Assembly: GCF_028128615.1 (NCBI RefSeq)
Contig: NZ_AMDP01000043.1
Location: 23,957 to 87,956 of the forward strand
Length of the DNA: 64,000 nt
Origin: Enterococcus sp. 5H
GTDB taxonomy: Bacteria; Bacillota; Bacilli; Lactobacillales; Enterococcaceae
Reading direction: 5' to 3'
Within the stretch, counting starts at the first letter, position 1; every line of letters starts with the position of its first letter. The translations under genes were made by a program, and so were the position numbers. The notes beneath the pieces were generated by a model. That model saw only the letters and a list, made by a program, of their open reading frames with translations. It was not told the origin of the DNA and searched no databases. Shown piece after piece: positions 34,722 to 43,855 of the stretch.

Positions 34722-35774
34722 TTACGAATATTTATTTTTGCTTAACCGTTTACGTTTAATCGCCATATAAGCTAAGCTAAATACTAGTAGACCTATACAT
34801 AAAATGAAAAAAACAGCCCAAAATAGACCTTTACTATCTGTCTTATTTTCTGTTGATTGCTTATTTAGGTTATCAGCTTCTAATTTATTAACCTTAAAAT
34901 CCTCCGTCCAAGACCAATGACCGCCAGTTTTTGTTGAAACATTAATTTGAGCAGTGTACATACCAGCAGTGATTCCTTTATCTGCTAAATCGATTGGAAG
35001 ATCAATGATTGAATTGGGTGCCATTCGTAGGTCTTTTCCTTGATATTCAAATAGATCTTTTTGTTTATTATTTTTTCTTACTTGAATAGCCACACTCATT
35101 CCTTCTACAAATACAGGACGAATATTTGATATATTTACAAAGAGATGACTTTTACCATCTTTAAATGCTATGTACGTTTGATTTAGTTTTAGCTCTGGTT
35201 TGATATTGTTAGTATCACCTATTCGTAATAACATCCCAACTAAAAATGCAAATTCATTAACAACAATATCTTTTTTCTTTTGATCGTCTGTTACATCATC
35301 TCTAAGTGGTTTTAATTGGATTCCACCAGCTATCAATCCATTGAAAGAATCTTTCGGTAACGATATAACTAAATCAACCTGTTTACTACCTTTAGCAGGA
35401 ATTGTTACTTTAGTTGGCCCTTTGACAATTTCCGTAAAGTCATTGATTAATGAATCTTCTTCTTTTAGATCACTTGGTCCATATTCTACTTTTCCGATAC
35501 TATTAGTTTTGGCTGTACTTAAGCGGATTTGCACCGTTAATTCTTGTGATAATGAATTGTATAATTTAAGTGAGACTATTTGCTCTTGTCCTGGCTGCAT
35601 TGTAAGATCAAAGTAGCCCAGGTTTTTATTTCCCTGATTTTCTGGGTATAGAACTTCATAGGATAAACCGCCAATCAAATTTGTGGATTCTTGTTTCGCA
35701 AAGCTTTTGTCAGGATGGAATAAAAACATAAAGCTAAGTATTAACAATAATAAGCAAGTCAGATTTTTTTTCAT
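34722..35774 (-). CDS. DUF916/DUF3324 cell-surface anchor protein
   Basis: A 350-residue protein: signal peptide (to about residue 26), a DUF916 domain (about 30-150, GYFDLTMQPGQEQIVSLKLYN), a DUF3324 domain (about 155-295, FNGLIAGGIQLKPL, GKSHLFVNISNIRP, AGMYTAQINVST), one C-terminal membrane helix (FWAVFFILCIGLLVFSLAYMA) and a basic tail. Proteins of this type bind peptidoglycan and hold WxL proteins at the surface. It lies between the small and giant WxL genes. Its leader contains the left arm of the inverted repeat that flanks the small WxL gene. Confidence 0.9.
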   Translation of the reverse strand: MKKNLTCLLLLILSFMFLFHPDKSFAKQESTNLIGGLSYEVLYPENQGNKNLGYFDLTMQPGQEQIVSLKLYNSLSQELTVQIRLSTAKTNSIGKVEYGPSDLKEEDSLINDFTEIVKGPTKVTIPAKGSKQVDLVISLPKDSFNGLIAGGIQLKPLRDDVTDDQKKKDIVVNEFAFLVGMLLRIGDTNNIKPELKLNQTYIAFKDGKSHLFVNISNIRPVFVEGMSVAIQVRKNNKQKDLFEYQGKDLRMAPNSIIDLPIDLADKGITAGMYTAQINVSTKTGGHWSWTEDFKVNKLEADNLNKQSTENKTDSKGLFWAVFFILCIGLLVFSLAYMAIKRKRLSKNKYS

Positions 35775-35824
35775 CCCGCACTCCCTCTTTCTTTTAAAAT
35801 AAAGAATTAATCAATCTATTTTTT

Positions 35825-35855
35825 ATTCTGTGAACAATTTATAACAGTAACTGTC
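35825..35855 (+). repeat. Left arm of 31-bp inverted repeat flanking the small WxL gene
   Basis: Begins ATTCTGTGAACA and ends TAACAGTAACTGTC on the plus strand. It differs from the reverse complement of the right arm (36658-36688) at one of 31 positions. The two arms enclose the whole small WxL gene with its ribosome site. Confidence 0.9.
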
Positions 35856-35900
35856 AACCAATTTACCTACTTATTTATCTCAACACATTAGTCAACTGTT

Positions 35901-36617
35901 TTAGTATGTGTTGTCTAAACTCCAATTAACACTGCCTTTAAATGCTTTACCAGCAGCGCCTGTTCCTGTTGTAACAGTTAATTTAGTATCTGATAATTTT
36001 GTAGCAAAACCGCCTTTAACAGAATTTTCCTGTGTTTTAGCAATAATGTTAGTTCCAGTTGTATTTCCAGCTTCTAACGTTACATTTCTACCAACAACAA
36101 TATTATTAGGATCAGCAAGCGTTCCTAAGTTCCCTTCAATTGGGTTTGGCAAGAAATCATTGGTATCTGGATCAATTTCACCAATATCATAAGATTGAGG
36201 ATTGCCAAGCGTAAATGTTAATTTTGATGGTAATTCTGTAGCAGAGCTGTCTTTAGAAACTAATTTAGACAATGTTGCAGTCACTTTCCATGCAGAAGTT
36301 TTTTCTTCTCCATTTTCTTCTGTTGCAGTTCCTTTTCTATCATCATTTACGACAACATATTGATCTCCGGCTACTGTATTGCTGTATGTAGCAATATTTG
36401 CTGTTGCTGATTGACGACCAAAATCAAATTTAGATGGTGTCCAAACTAATGCCAAGTTATCTTTAAATGGTCCTTCACCTGGTTTTACAGGTCCATCAGT
36501 ATCAAAGCTGATCCCCAAGTCGGTTTGTTCATTGCCAATTTCTTCTGCATTTGCAGGTTTAGCAAAAATCAATAATGCTGATGATGCAAGTAAAGTTGTA
36601 AATAGTATCTTTTTCAA
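35901..36617 (-). CDS. Small WxL-domain cell wall protein
   Basis: A 238-residue secreted protein: signal peptide (cleavage near ANAEE, residue about 24), a short acidic region, and a full WxL domain with SAWKVTATLS and the terminal VNWSLDNTY. It should bind peptidoglycan and partner with DUF916 proteins and the giant WxL protein. It starts at TTG 36617, supported by AAAGGTGA. The gene sits exactly inside a pair of 31-bp inverted repeats, one of which contains the -10 box of its promoter, so it may be subject to DNA inversion. Confidence 0.92.
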   Translation of the reverse strand: MKKILFTTLLASSALLIFAKPANAEEIGNEQTDLGISFDTDGPVKPGEGPFKDNLALVWTPSKFDFGRQSATANIATYSNTVAGDQYVVVNDDRKGTATEENGEEKTSAWKVTATLSKLVSKDSSATELPSKLTFTLGNPQSYDIGEIDPDTNDFLPNPIEGNLGTLADPNNIVVGRNVTLEAGNTTGTNIIAKTQENSVKGGFATKLSDTKLTVTTGTGAAGKAFKGSVNWSLDNTY

Positions 36618-36657
36618 AATTTAATCACCTTTCTTATTTAACGTAAATAAGATTGGC

Positions 36658-36688
36658 GACAGTTACTGTTATAAATCGTTCACAGAAT
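36658..36688 (-). repeat. Right arm of 31-bp inverted repeat flanking the small WxL gene
   Basis: Read on the minus strand it begins ATTCTGTGAACG and ends TAACAGTAACTGTC, one mismatch from the left arm. The arm holds the -10 box TATAAC of the WxL gene; the matching -35 box lies just outside. Confidence 0.9.
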
Positions 36689-36696
36689 TATGTTAA
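36668..36696 (-). promoter_or_regulatory. Promoter of the small WxL gene, split by the inverted repeat boundary
   Basis: On the minus strand TTAACA (36696-36691) and TATAAC (36673-36668) are 17 bases apart. The -35 box is outside the repeat arm, and the -10 box is inside. The left arm has the same -10 sequence but no -35-like hexamer at the right distance. Confidence 0.5.
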
Positions 36697-36704
36697 ATCA
36701 ATGA

Positions 36705-36929
36705 CTATCCAATCAATTTGATTTGATCTTTTAATAATATAAATAGATAGATAATCAAAGAAAGACTCACAATCGATAGGATCAAAAAACTAAAATTAAG
36801 TGCCAAAGACACACGTTTTTTCCTTAGTTTTCTTACCAAAAAGACATCTCTGGAAAGCGTCACTAGAAAAAACAATAACGATACTGAGGCCAGTGCTCCT
36901 AAAATATAAACCCACAAATAATCTTTCAT
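36705..36929 (-). CDS. Small two-helix membrane protein of the WxL operon
   Basis: A 74-residue protein with two membrane helices (about residues 5-25 and 44-68) separated by a basic loop (RDVFLVRKLRKKRVS), start supported by TAGGAG. It lies 9 bases after the LPxT-type gene. Unknown function; small membrane proteins recur in WxL operons. Confidence 0.65.
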   Translation of the reverse strand: MKDYLWVYILGALASVSLLFFLVTLSRDVFLVRKLRKKRVSLALNFSFLILSIVSLSLIIYLFILLKDQIKLIG

Positions 36930-36938
36930 ATCATTCTC

Positions 36939-37256
36939 CTATACATGTATGCTATAAACTTTACGTAAACTGATTACGCCTAAAAATACAATCAAACAAG
37001 CAACGCCTAGCAGTAACAAAATAAAAGAGGTCATCATTTGTCCTAAATGGGGCAATACTCCACTGGTTGCAGGTAATTGTGGTGGTTTGGTTTCATAAAT
37101 CGGCGGCTTTGGTTTTTCCGGTTCAACAAATTGGTCAAACGAAATACCTGCATCGGTTTTCTCTTGATCGGCAAAAACAGTGGATGCATGACCGAACAAT
37201 GCTAAAAATACACACATTACCATAAACATCGGCCAAATAAAGTAAGTTTTTTTCAT
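36939..37256 (-). CDS. Small sortase-substrate-like surface protein of the WxL operon
   Basis: A 105-residue protein: signal peptide (to about residue 29), a Pro/Lys-rich stretch (EPEKPKPPIYETKPPQ), the sorting-type motif LPATSG (residues 61-66), a hydrophobic helix and a short basic tail (RKV). The order matches LPxTG wall-anchored proteins, and WxL operons often carry one such short protein. The fifth motif residue is Ser instead of Gly, which may still be accepted by sortase. GGTGA precedes the start, which is 2 bases after the upstream DUF916 gene. Confidence 0.75.
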   Translation of the reverse strand: MKKTYFIWPMFMVMCVFLALFGHASTVFADQEKTDAGISFDQFVEPEKPKPPIYETKPPQLPATSGVLPHLGQMMTSFILLLLGVACLIVFLGVISLRKVYSIHV

Positions 37257-37258
37257 CT

Positions 37259-38362
37259 TTATTCACCATCTCTTCTATCAATTTTTTTTCGTTTTTTCTT
37301 TTGGTTACTTTGTTTTTTCCGTCTAGCAATTCTAATTTTCTTCCACTGCTTCTCCCATTTCTTTCTTCTTAGGAGAGACAATAGCATAACTACAATAACA
37401 ACAATTATTAACAAAATCGTCGTCCCCTTAATCCAACTTGGTGTTACAATTTTAAAGGCACTTTCTTCATTCATTTTTTTTGCTTGCTGATTTGTAATTG
37501 TAAAATCTTTAGTGAGTTGCCATTCTTGGTAATCATTAGATGCATCCAGTCTTAGGGTATAAGTTCCAGAAGGCAACGCTGCAATACCCCAATCTATTTC
37601 AAAATCAAAAACACTGTTTGGAGCCATACTGTAGTTTTCTACCGTTTTTCTTTTAACAACTTCATCGGTTCCTTTCTTCGTCATCGTAGCAACAATGTTT
37701 AAATTCTCTAATACTTTAGGTTCAGGATTTTGGAGATTCGCCAAAACCATTTTTTTCCCACGTTTAATTGATGCTTTCACCGAGTTTAAATTCAAGGTCT
37801 GCGCATTGTTAAACTCATCTCCCGATTGAGAAGTAATTAATCCTACTCGATAAGCAAATTCAGTAGAGACCCCACTTTTAGCTCCTTCACCTTGATCCAA
37901 TGCGAAAACAAGTGCCCCCATTTTCACACCATCATACTTTTCTTTTGGCGGAGTCAATTGGATTTTTACAGTTTTTTCTTCGTAATTTTCAACTGTAATA
38001 TCAGGCGTTTCTACTTTAATCATCGATGTTATAGGTTCTTTTAATGTCTGATCGTACAAACTTTTGTCATCACTATATTCAATCGTACCGCCATCTCCTG
38101 TAATAGCATTAGTGCCATAAATTTTAATATGAACACTTTCTTTTTTTGTACTTTTAACTCTTACTTCCAGTGTTTGAGATTCTCCTGGTGTCGTTTCCAC
38201 ATAAAAATAACTTTTAGTGGGATCTATTTGTGTATTTGGCTCTACAAGCGTTACCGTGTAGCCTAAATTATCATCCTTATCTGCTGCATTCACTTGATTT
38301 GCAAAAAAAAATAGTGAAAAGATACCCATTAGAGTTAAAGCGATGGTATTCATTTTTTTCAT
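37259..38362 (-). CDS. DUF916/DUF3324 cell-surface anchor protein
   Basis: A 367-residue protein: signal peptide (to about 25), DUF916 domain (SYFYVETTPGESQTLEVRVKS, about 50-150), DUF3324 domain (KYDGVKMGALVFALDQ, KKMVLANLQNPEP, SGTYTLRLDAS, about 150-300), one membrane helix (TTILLIIVVIVVMLLSLL) and a very basic tail rich in Lys and Arg. Peptidoglycan-binding partner of the WxL proteins. ATG 38362 follows AGGAGG by 10 bases; the in-frame TTG at 38383 overlaps that site and is rejected. It is the second gene of the operon. Confidence 0.9.
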   Translation of the reverse strand: MKKMNTIALTLMGIFSLFFFANQVNAADKDDNLGYTVTLVEPNTQIDPTKSYFYVETTPGESQTLEVRVKSTKKESVHIKIYGTNAITGDGGTIEYSDDKSLYDQTLKEPITSMIKVETPDITVENYEEKTVKIQLTPPKEKYDGVKMGALVFALDQGEGAKSGVSTEFAYRVGLITSQSGDEFNNAQTLNLNSVKASIKRGKKMVLANLQNPEPKVLENLNIVATMTKKGTDEVVKRKTVENYSMAPNSVFDFEIDWGIAALPSGTYTLRLDASNDYQEWQLTKDFTITNQQAKKMNEESAFKIVTPSWIKGTTILLIIVVIVVMLLSLLRRKKWEKQWKKIRIARRKKQSNQKKKRKKIDRRDGE

Positions 38363-38396
38363 GAGTAAACTGCCTCCTAACAACTAAAATCTATTC

Positions 38397-39050
38397 TTAC
38401 TTGATTGATTTAACAGTAATTTCAACATGCCATTCATTTTTAGAGTCATTGTTTATATTATTTATTAAGCAATAGCCTTTTTTTTCAAACTCTTTCGCCC
38501 AATGAGATAAAAATTCTTCTGAGTAGGTTTCAGCCATTTCTTTTGTTTGAAAAGGACCCGCTACTTTGAGTTGTTCGTTCTCCTCATAAGATTCATCTTT
38601 TTCATCATGCAAATATTTGGTAATCACATAGATGATATAGACAATCGTCAAAGAAGTGATAAATATCAATAGAAACAACGGCCAAACAATCGTCTTTAAT
38701 AACGCTATCCCATTAATTCCAATAATGGCTAAAAATAAAACCATTGCATAGGTTATTTCTTTTCGTTTCATGACTGATCGCTTGTTCTTAATGTAAAACA
38801 TCAAAATAAGAAATAAATTTAGAGTCATTAGTAAAAATGAAACAAATAAAAATTTCAGTAGATCGTCCAAATAATAATTCACCATAAACAGTAGCTGAAT
38901 GATGAATTTTGCTTTTTTGTCTACATAAAACACAGCTTCTTCGTAAAACCTTGAAAATAAAATAAAATTTGTAACCCACCCAATTACCAAGATGACTTCA
39001 CAAAGATAATAATTCCGATAGTTTAGATAATAATTCTTTTTTTCTTTCAC
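38397..39050 (-). CDS. Four-helix membrane protein, first gene of the WxL operon
   Basis: A 217-residue protein with four predicted membrane helices in residues about 13-155 and a soluble C-terminal domain (about 165-217) with AGPFQTKEMAETYSEEF and KNEWHVEITVKSIK, which looks like a small alpha/beta fold. I do not recognise the family. Its position directly upstream of a DUF916 gene and downstream of the locus regulator suggests a role in assembly or sensing for the WxL system. Confidence 0.65.
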   Translation of the reverse strand: MKEKKNYYLNYRNYYLCEVILVIGWVTNFILFSRFYEEAVFYVDKKAKFIIQLLFMVNYYLDDLLKFLFVSFLLMTLNLFLILMFYIKNKRSVMKRKEITYAMVLFLAIIGINGIALLKTIVWPLFLLIFITSLTIVYIIYVITKYLHDEKDESYEENEQLKVAGPFQTKEMAETYSEEFLSHWAKEFEKKGYCLINNINNDSKNEWHVEITVKSIK

Positions 39051-39154
39051 TCATTTAGCCATCCATTTCTTTACATATTTACTTAGAACGTACAGATATT
39101 CCTTAGGTGTACTAATGTTACGACTCCAGCTTAACTTTCGTGATTTTTACAGCA

Positions 39155-39907
39155 TTACTGCTGTAGAACTTTTTCATTTGTTTTGATCGAAAAACTACTT
39201 TCGATTTTTGAGCAAGTTAGAACATAGCCTTTCGTACGAACAATTTCAATTTCAAAATAACTCTGTGCTTTTAACTTACTTCTAATATGGAAAATGAAAT
39301 TTGCTACTCTGTATTTAGCTATTGGATCTTCCATCAAATCACCATAAATGACTTGATTAATTTCGTGATACGTAACAACTTTCCCCATGTTCCTATAAAG
39401 CAGTTCTATAATTTTGAATTCTTTTCTGGTTAATGTTATGATTTTGTCACGAACCACCAAACTTAATTTTGATTGATCTAAAAAATGATCTTCCGAGACC
39501 TTTTTTTCTTCCGTTTTATTTAGCAAATGATTTTTGTAATTGATTGCATTTTTTATAACGGTACTTAGCATTTCGACATTGTGATCTGACTTAAGTATTT
39601 CTATCACTGAATTTTTACTCAAATGAGGATATAGCTTAACCAACTCAGATTCCTCATCTCCACAAAGAATCCAAATGAATAAAGAAAAGTCATCTTGTAG
39701 ATCAATCAACCATTGAAACACTTGAACATAGTCAGAAGATTTTTCTACTTTAATTATTAAGCCATCTAATAGACCTATTTGCTTCTTCTCTTTAATTTCA
39801 ATTAGTGAGTAACTTTGTTCATTAAGAACTGTTTTTATCAAGTTATCAAAGTTATTATTCTGCTCGGAATCAGTTTCAAAATGTAATATGCCGATAGTAT
39901 TTCCCAT
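39155..39907 (-). CDS. Winged-helix transcriptional regulator of the WxL locus
   Basis: A 250-residue protein. The C-terminal OmpR/PhoB-type DNA-binding domain (about 138-232) is clear: LTRKEFKIIELLYRNMGKVVT, YRVANFIFHIRSKLK and VRTKGYVL. The N-terminal 120 residues resemble a receiver domain in length, but the usual acidic pocket and phospho-Asp are not evident, and no histidine kinase is adjacent. Similar orphan regulators accompany enterococcal WxL operons. It lies about 100 bases upstream of the operon and on the same strand. Confidence 0.78.
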   Translation of the reverse strand: MGNTIGILHFETDSEQNNNFDNLIKTVLNEQSYSLIEIKEKKQIGLLDGLIIKVEKSSDYVQVFQWLIDLQDDFSLFIWILCGDEESELVKLYPHLSKNSVIEILKSDHNVEMLSTVIKNAINYKNHLLNKTEEKKVSEDHFLDQSKLSLVVRDKIITLTRKEFKIIELLYRNMGKVVTYHEINQVIYGDLMEDPIAKYRVANFIFHIRSKLKAQSYFEIEIVRTKGYVLTCSKIESSFSIKTNEKVLQQ

Positions 39908-40004
39908 TTTCTTCCTCCCAATATAATTTTCGATAGTTTTCTTATTTTATTTACAAATACGAAAATCACTCATAAACTGCTTCAATCAGAACTTAATACT
40001 ACTT

Positions 40005-40028
40005 ATGACGGCAAAATTGACGGCGAAT
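40005..40028 (+). repeat. Direct-repeat pair downstream of the integrase gene
   Basis: TGACGGC and TTGACGGCGAAT (40017-40028), spaced by 12 bases. The same 12-mer recurs in the same orientation at 41307-41318 on the other side of the integrase gene. Confidence 0.7.
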
Positions 40029-40161
40029 GTCTATAAAAAGTTAAACTGAATATAAAATCCATATGTAAGCTTCAATTTCTCCTCATAAAACGATCGTTAA
40101 ATGAAGACAAAGATAAAGACTATCACTTTTCAAAAATAGAAATTTTTGAAAAGTAAATAGC

Positions 40162-41253
40162 CTAGCTGATTAATTTAATCGCTTTTCTTTTTTCTGATAG
40201 AAAAGAGCTGACGTAAGTATCTAATGTCATTTTGGTAGAACGATGTCCTAACAAAGCGCTGATTGTTGCTATATTTACTCCTTTTTCTAAACACCGCGTC
40301 GCAAAACTATGTCTTAGTTGGTGAAAATGAATATTAGTGAAATGAATACTTTGACATATTTTTTTCAGCCAAAAAGATATTAATCTTGGTTCTGCGGGCT
40401 TCATCCCGCCTAATACAAAGTTTCCTTGGCTTTTTAGTTTATGTTTGGCTAAGTAATTATTCAATTTCTTAGAAATAGGAATACTTCGCTTAGAAGCAAG
40501 CGTTTTTGGAGGACCTTCAATAATCTGAGTTTTTTTGTCTCCATCCTTTTTACATTGAATTCTTTGAACCGTCCGTTTTACTGTAAGTAGACTAGTCGAA
40601 AAATCAATATCTTCCCATTTTAATCCAGCAATTTCACCGATTCTCATGCCCGTTTCCAAAGCTAAGACGATTGCCATCCCTTTTGGATGCACTAAAGCTT
40701 GTTTTTTCAATTTCTTTTGTTCATAGGATGTAATTGCTTCTACTTTATTTGGCGTTTTTTTAGGTAAAAGAACTGATTTGCATGGGTTTTCTAAAATCAA
40801 GGATCTTTTGGCCGCTGCAATAAAACAAGACATCAATACTTGATGGATAATCCGTACAGAATTAGGTGACAAATGATTTTCTAGTTTTTTCACCCACTTA
40901 TTTAGAATCGATGTTGTAATTGACTGTAAAGGAAGATCACCTAAGTAAGGCAAAATATGTTTTTCCATTTTATTTGTGTAGCTAGCATATGTACTGGGCT
41001 TTAATTGTATTTGTACTTCAGATAGCCAGCAAGTTGCCCAATCATTAAATGTTCCTTGGTAAACAATTGTTTTAAAGGTGTAATTATGTGAATATAATGC
41101 TTTCATTGTTAATAGTTTTTCTTTTAGATCTAAGTACTTTTTACTATAGATATATCCATACATAGCACTTCCATCGCTTTTCCTTCCTTTTATGTATCTT
41201 CCTTCCCAGCGACCATCTTTTCTTTTATAAATATTTTCTCCTTTTCTAACCAT
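40162..41253 (-). CDS. Phage-type tyrosine integrase
   Basis: A 363-residue site-specific recombinase. An N-terminal arm-binding-like region (RKDGRWEGRYIKGRKSDG), a SAM-like core-binding domain (about 65-150) and the catalytic domain with TGMRIGEIAGLKW (Arg), HQLRHSFATR (His-x-x-Arg), LGHRSTKMTLDTYV (His and nucleophile Tyr) are all intact. No excisionase, relaxase or phage gene is adjacent. It lies between the WxL regulator and a non-coding region, and is bracketed by paired TTGACGGCGAAT repeats. It could have brought in the WxL locus, or act on nearby sites. Start set by AAAGGAGAG. Confidence 0.92.
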   Translation of the reverse strand: MVRKGENIYKRKDGRWEGRYIKGRKSDGSAMYGYIYSKKYLDLKEKLLTMKALYSHNYTFKTIVYQGTFNDWATCWLSEVQIQLKPSTYASYTNKMEKHILPYLGDLPLQSITTSILNKWVKKLENHLSPNSVRIIHQVLMSCFIAAAKRSLILENPCKSVLLPKKTPNKVEAITSYEQKKLKKQALVHPKGMAIVLALETGMRIGEIAGLKWEDIDFSTSLLTVKRTVQRIQCKKDGDKKTQIIEGPPKTLASKRSIPISKKLNNYLAKHKLKSQGNFVLGGMKPAEPRLISFWLKKICQSIHFTNIHFHQLRHSFATRCLEKGVNIATISALLGHRSTKMTLDTYVSSFLSEKRKAIKLIS

Positions 41254-41295
41254 CTGGTATCTCTCCTTTTCTAATCATAAATGATTCCCGATTTT

Positions 41296-41318
41296 TTGAC
41301 GGCGATTTGACGGCGAAT
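41296..41318 (+). repeat. Direct-repeat pair upstream of the integrase gene
   Basis: TTGACGGCGA (41296-41305) followed by TTGACGGCGAAT (41307-41318), an 11-base period. These match the repeat on the far side of the integrase gene and look like integrase arm-type binding sites or attachment-site remnants. Confidence 0.7.
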
Positions 41319-41401
41319 AAAATCTATTCCATAACAGCGCTAAAAACCAAGGATTTAAGGTAAATATATCAATCAAAAAAATAAAAAAACATGAAATAGT
41401 A

Positions 41402-41690
41402 TTGACAAAGTCAAAAAAACATTATATTATCAGCTGAGATAAAACAAAAACAACATACATTTTATATTATTCTTATTTGTAAATATAACAAGAAATTTCA
41501 TTATTTTTTTACAAAAAACATGAAATTTAATAGTGTGAAAAATGCAATGAATAAAAAATAATCGTTACCAATATATTTCGGTAGCCTTTCTATTATTAAA
41601 CTACCCGGAAAAGAGCGCCTTTTCTGTAAATGAAAACTAAAAAATAGAACAAACCCCAAATTGAAGGGCTTGTTCTATTTTTTAGTTTTA
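41402..41690 (+). ncRNA. Candidate small non-coding RNA unit (promoter to terminator, no ORF)
   Basis: A near-consensus promoter, TTGACA (41402-41407) and TATTAT (41425-41430) with a 17-base spacer, reads into about 250 bases without a convincing gene. Hairpins GGTAG/CTACC (41580-41605) and GAAAAG/CTTTTC (about 41609-41625) precede a strong terminator. The longest plus-strand frames are 13 codons or less. Expression is not shown; the sequence only shows the architecture. Confidence 0.45.
41635..41688. terminator. Strong bidirectional terminator
   Basis: AACTAAAAAATAGAACAA pairs with TTGTTCTATTTTTTAGTT, with CCC/GGG extending the stem. It serves the candidate RNA on the plus strand and possibly the downstream side of the minus-strand acetyltransferase gene. 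Confidence 0.85.
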
Positions 41691-41748
41691 AACTTATTTT
41701 TCTATACAAAATAAATACTTACCTATAAAAACAAAAAAAGATTCAGTT

Positions 41749-42258
41749 TTATTTATCTGATCTATTTGCTATTTGTACAACATGCGTTCCTTGCTGATCT
41801 TCATAGCTTTTAAAAAATTGCATGCCTATTTTCTGGGCAACTTTTTGTGACGCTTTATTTTCAAGTAAAGTGTATGAGTATATCTTGGAATAATTAAGTT
41901 GTTCGAATCCATACTGTTTACATGCAAATGCAGCTTCAGTAGCATAACCTTTGTTACAATAATCACTGATAATATGAAATCCAATCTCAGGTAAAAATTC
42001 CCCTTCAATATTTTGGATGGTAATTCCACAGTCACCAATCAAAAGATTTTCTTCTTTTAATACTACTGCCCACAGACCATGATTATGCTTCTTATAGTTA
42101 TTTAAATTCCAACTAATCCAGCTTTCAACTTCTTGTTCTGTGAACGGATGTGGATAGTGTTTCATTGAAACAGGATCTGAAAGAACTTTCTTCAAATCAA
42201 GTTTATCATCCATTGATAGTTCTCTTAATATTAAACGTTTCGTTTCAATAATAGTCAT
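41749..42258 (-). CDS. GNAT acetyltransferase, RimJ/RimL type
   Basis: A 169-residue protein with the RimJ/RimL pattern: ETKRLILRELSMDD at the N-terminus, GDCGITIQNIEGEFLPEIGFHI in the middle, CNKGYATEAAFACKQYGFEQL (acetyl-CoA loop, about 99-119) and LLENKASQKVAQKIGMQF (about 130-147). Substrate unknown; ribosomal-protein acetylation is the prototype activity. It is monocistronic. Confidence 0.85.
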   Translation of the reverse strand: MTIIETKRLILRELSMDDKLDLKKVLSDPVSMKHYPHPFTEQEVESWISWNLNNYKKHNHGLWAVVLKEENLLIGDCGITIQNIEGEFLPEIGFHIISDYCNKGYATEAAFACKQYGFEQLNYSKIYSYTLLENKASQKVAQKIGMQFFKSYEDQQGTHVVQIANRSDK

Positions 42259-42320
42259 CTGAATTTCTCACCTTGCCGTTTTCTTTATTTCTCATTACTG
42301 TTGTATTCATATGATTTTAT

Positions 42321-42363
42321 AAAATAGGATAGGAATAAATCTGTAGAAAGATTCACCCTATCC
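42321..42363 (-). terminator. Terminator of the rnmV-rsmA transcript
   Basis: On the minus strand AGGATAGG(G)TGAATC pairs with GATTTATTCCTATCCT and is followed by ATTTTAT, about 20 bases after the rsmA stop. Confidence 0.75.
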
Positions 42364-42381
42364 TTTGATTTTTCACATTTA

Positions 42382-43851
<1,470 letters not shown>

Positions 43852-43855
<4 letters not shown>

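Noticed and set aside
40005..41318. CRISPR-like repeats around the integrase
   Set aside because: Only two pairs of a 12-base motif, no regular spacers and no cas genes; integrase binding sites fit better.
41402..41690. Fst/par type I toxin-antitoxin locus
   Set aside because: Promoter and terminator are present, but there is no Fst-like membrane peptide frame and no convergent second promoter that I could find.
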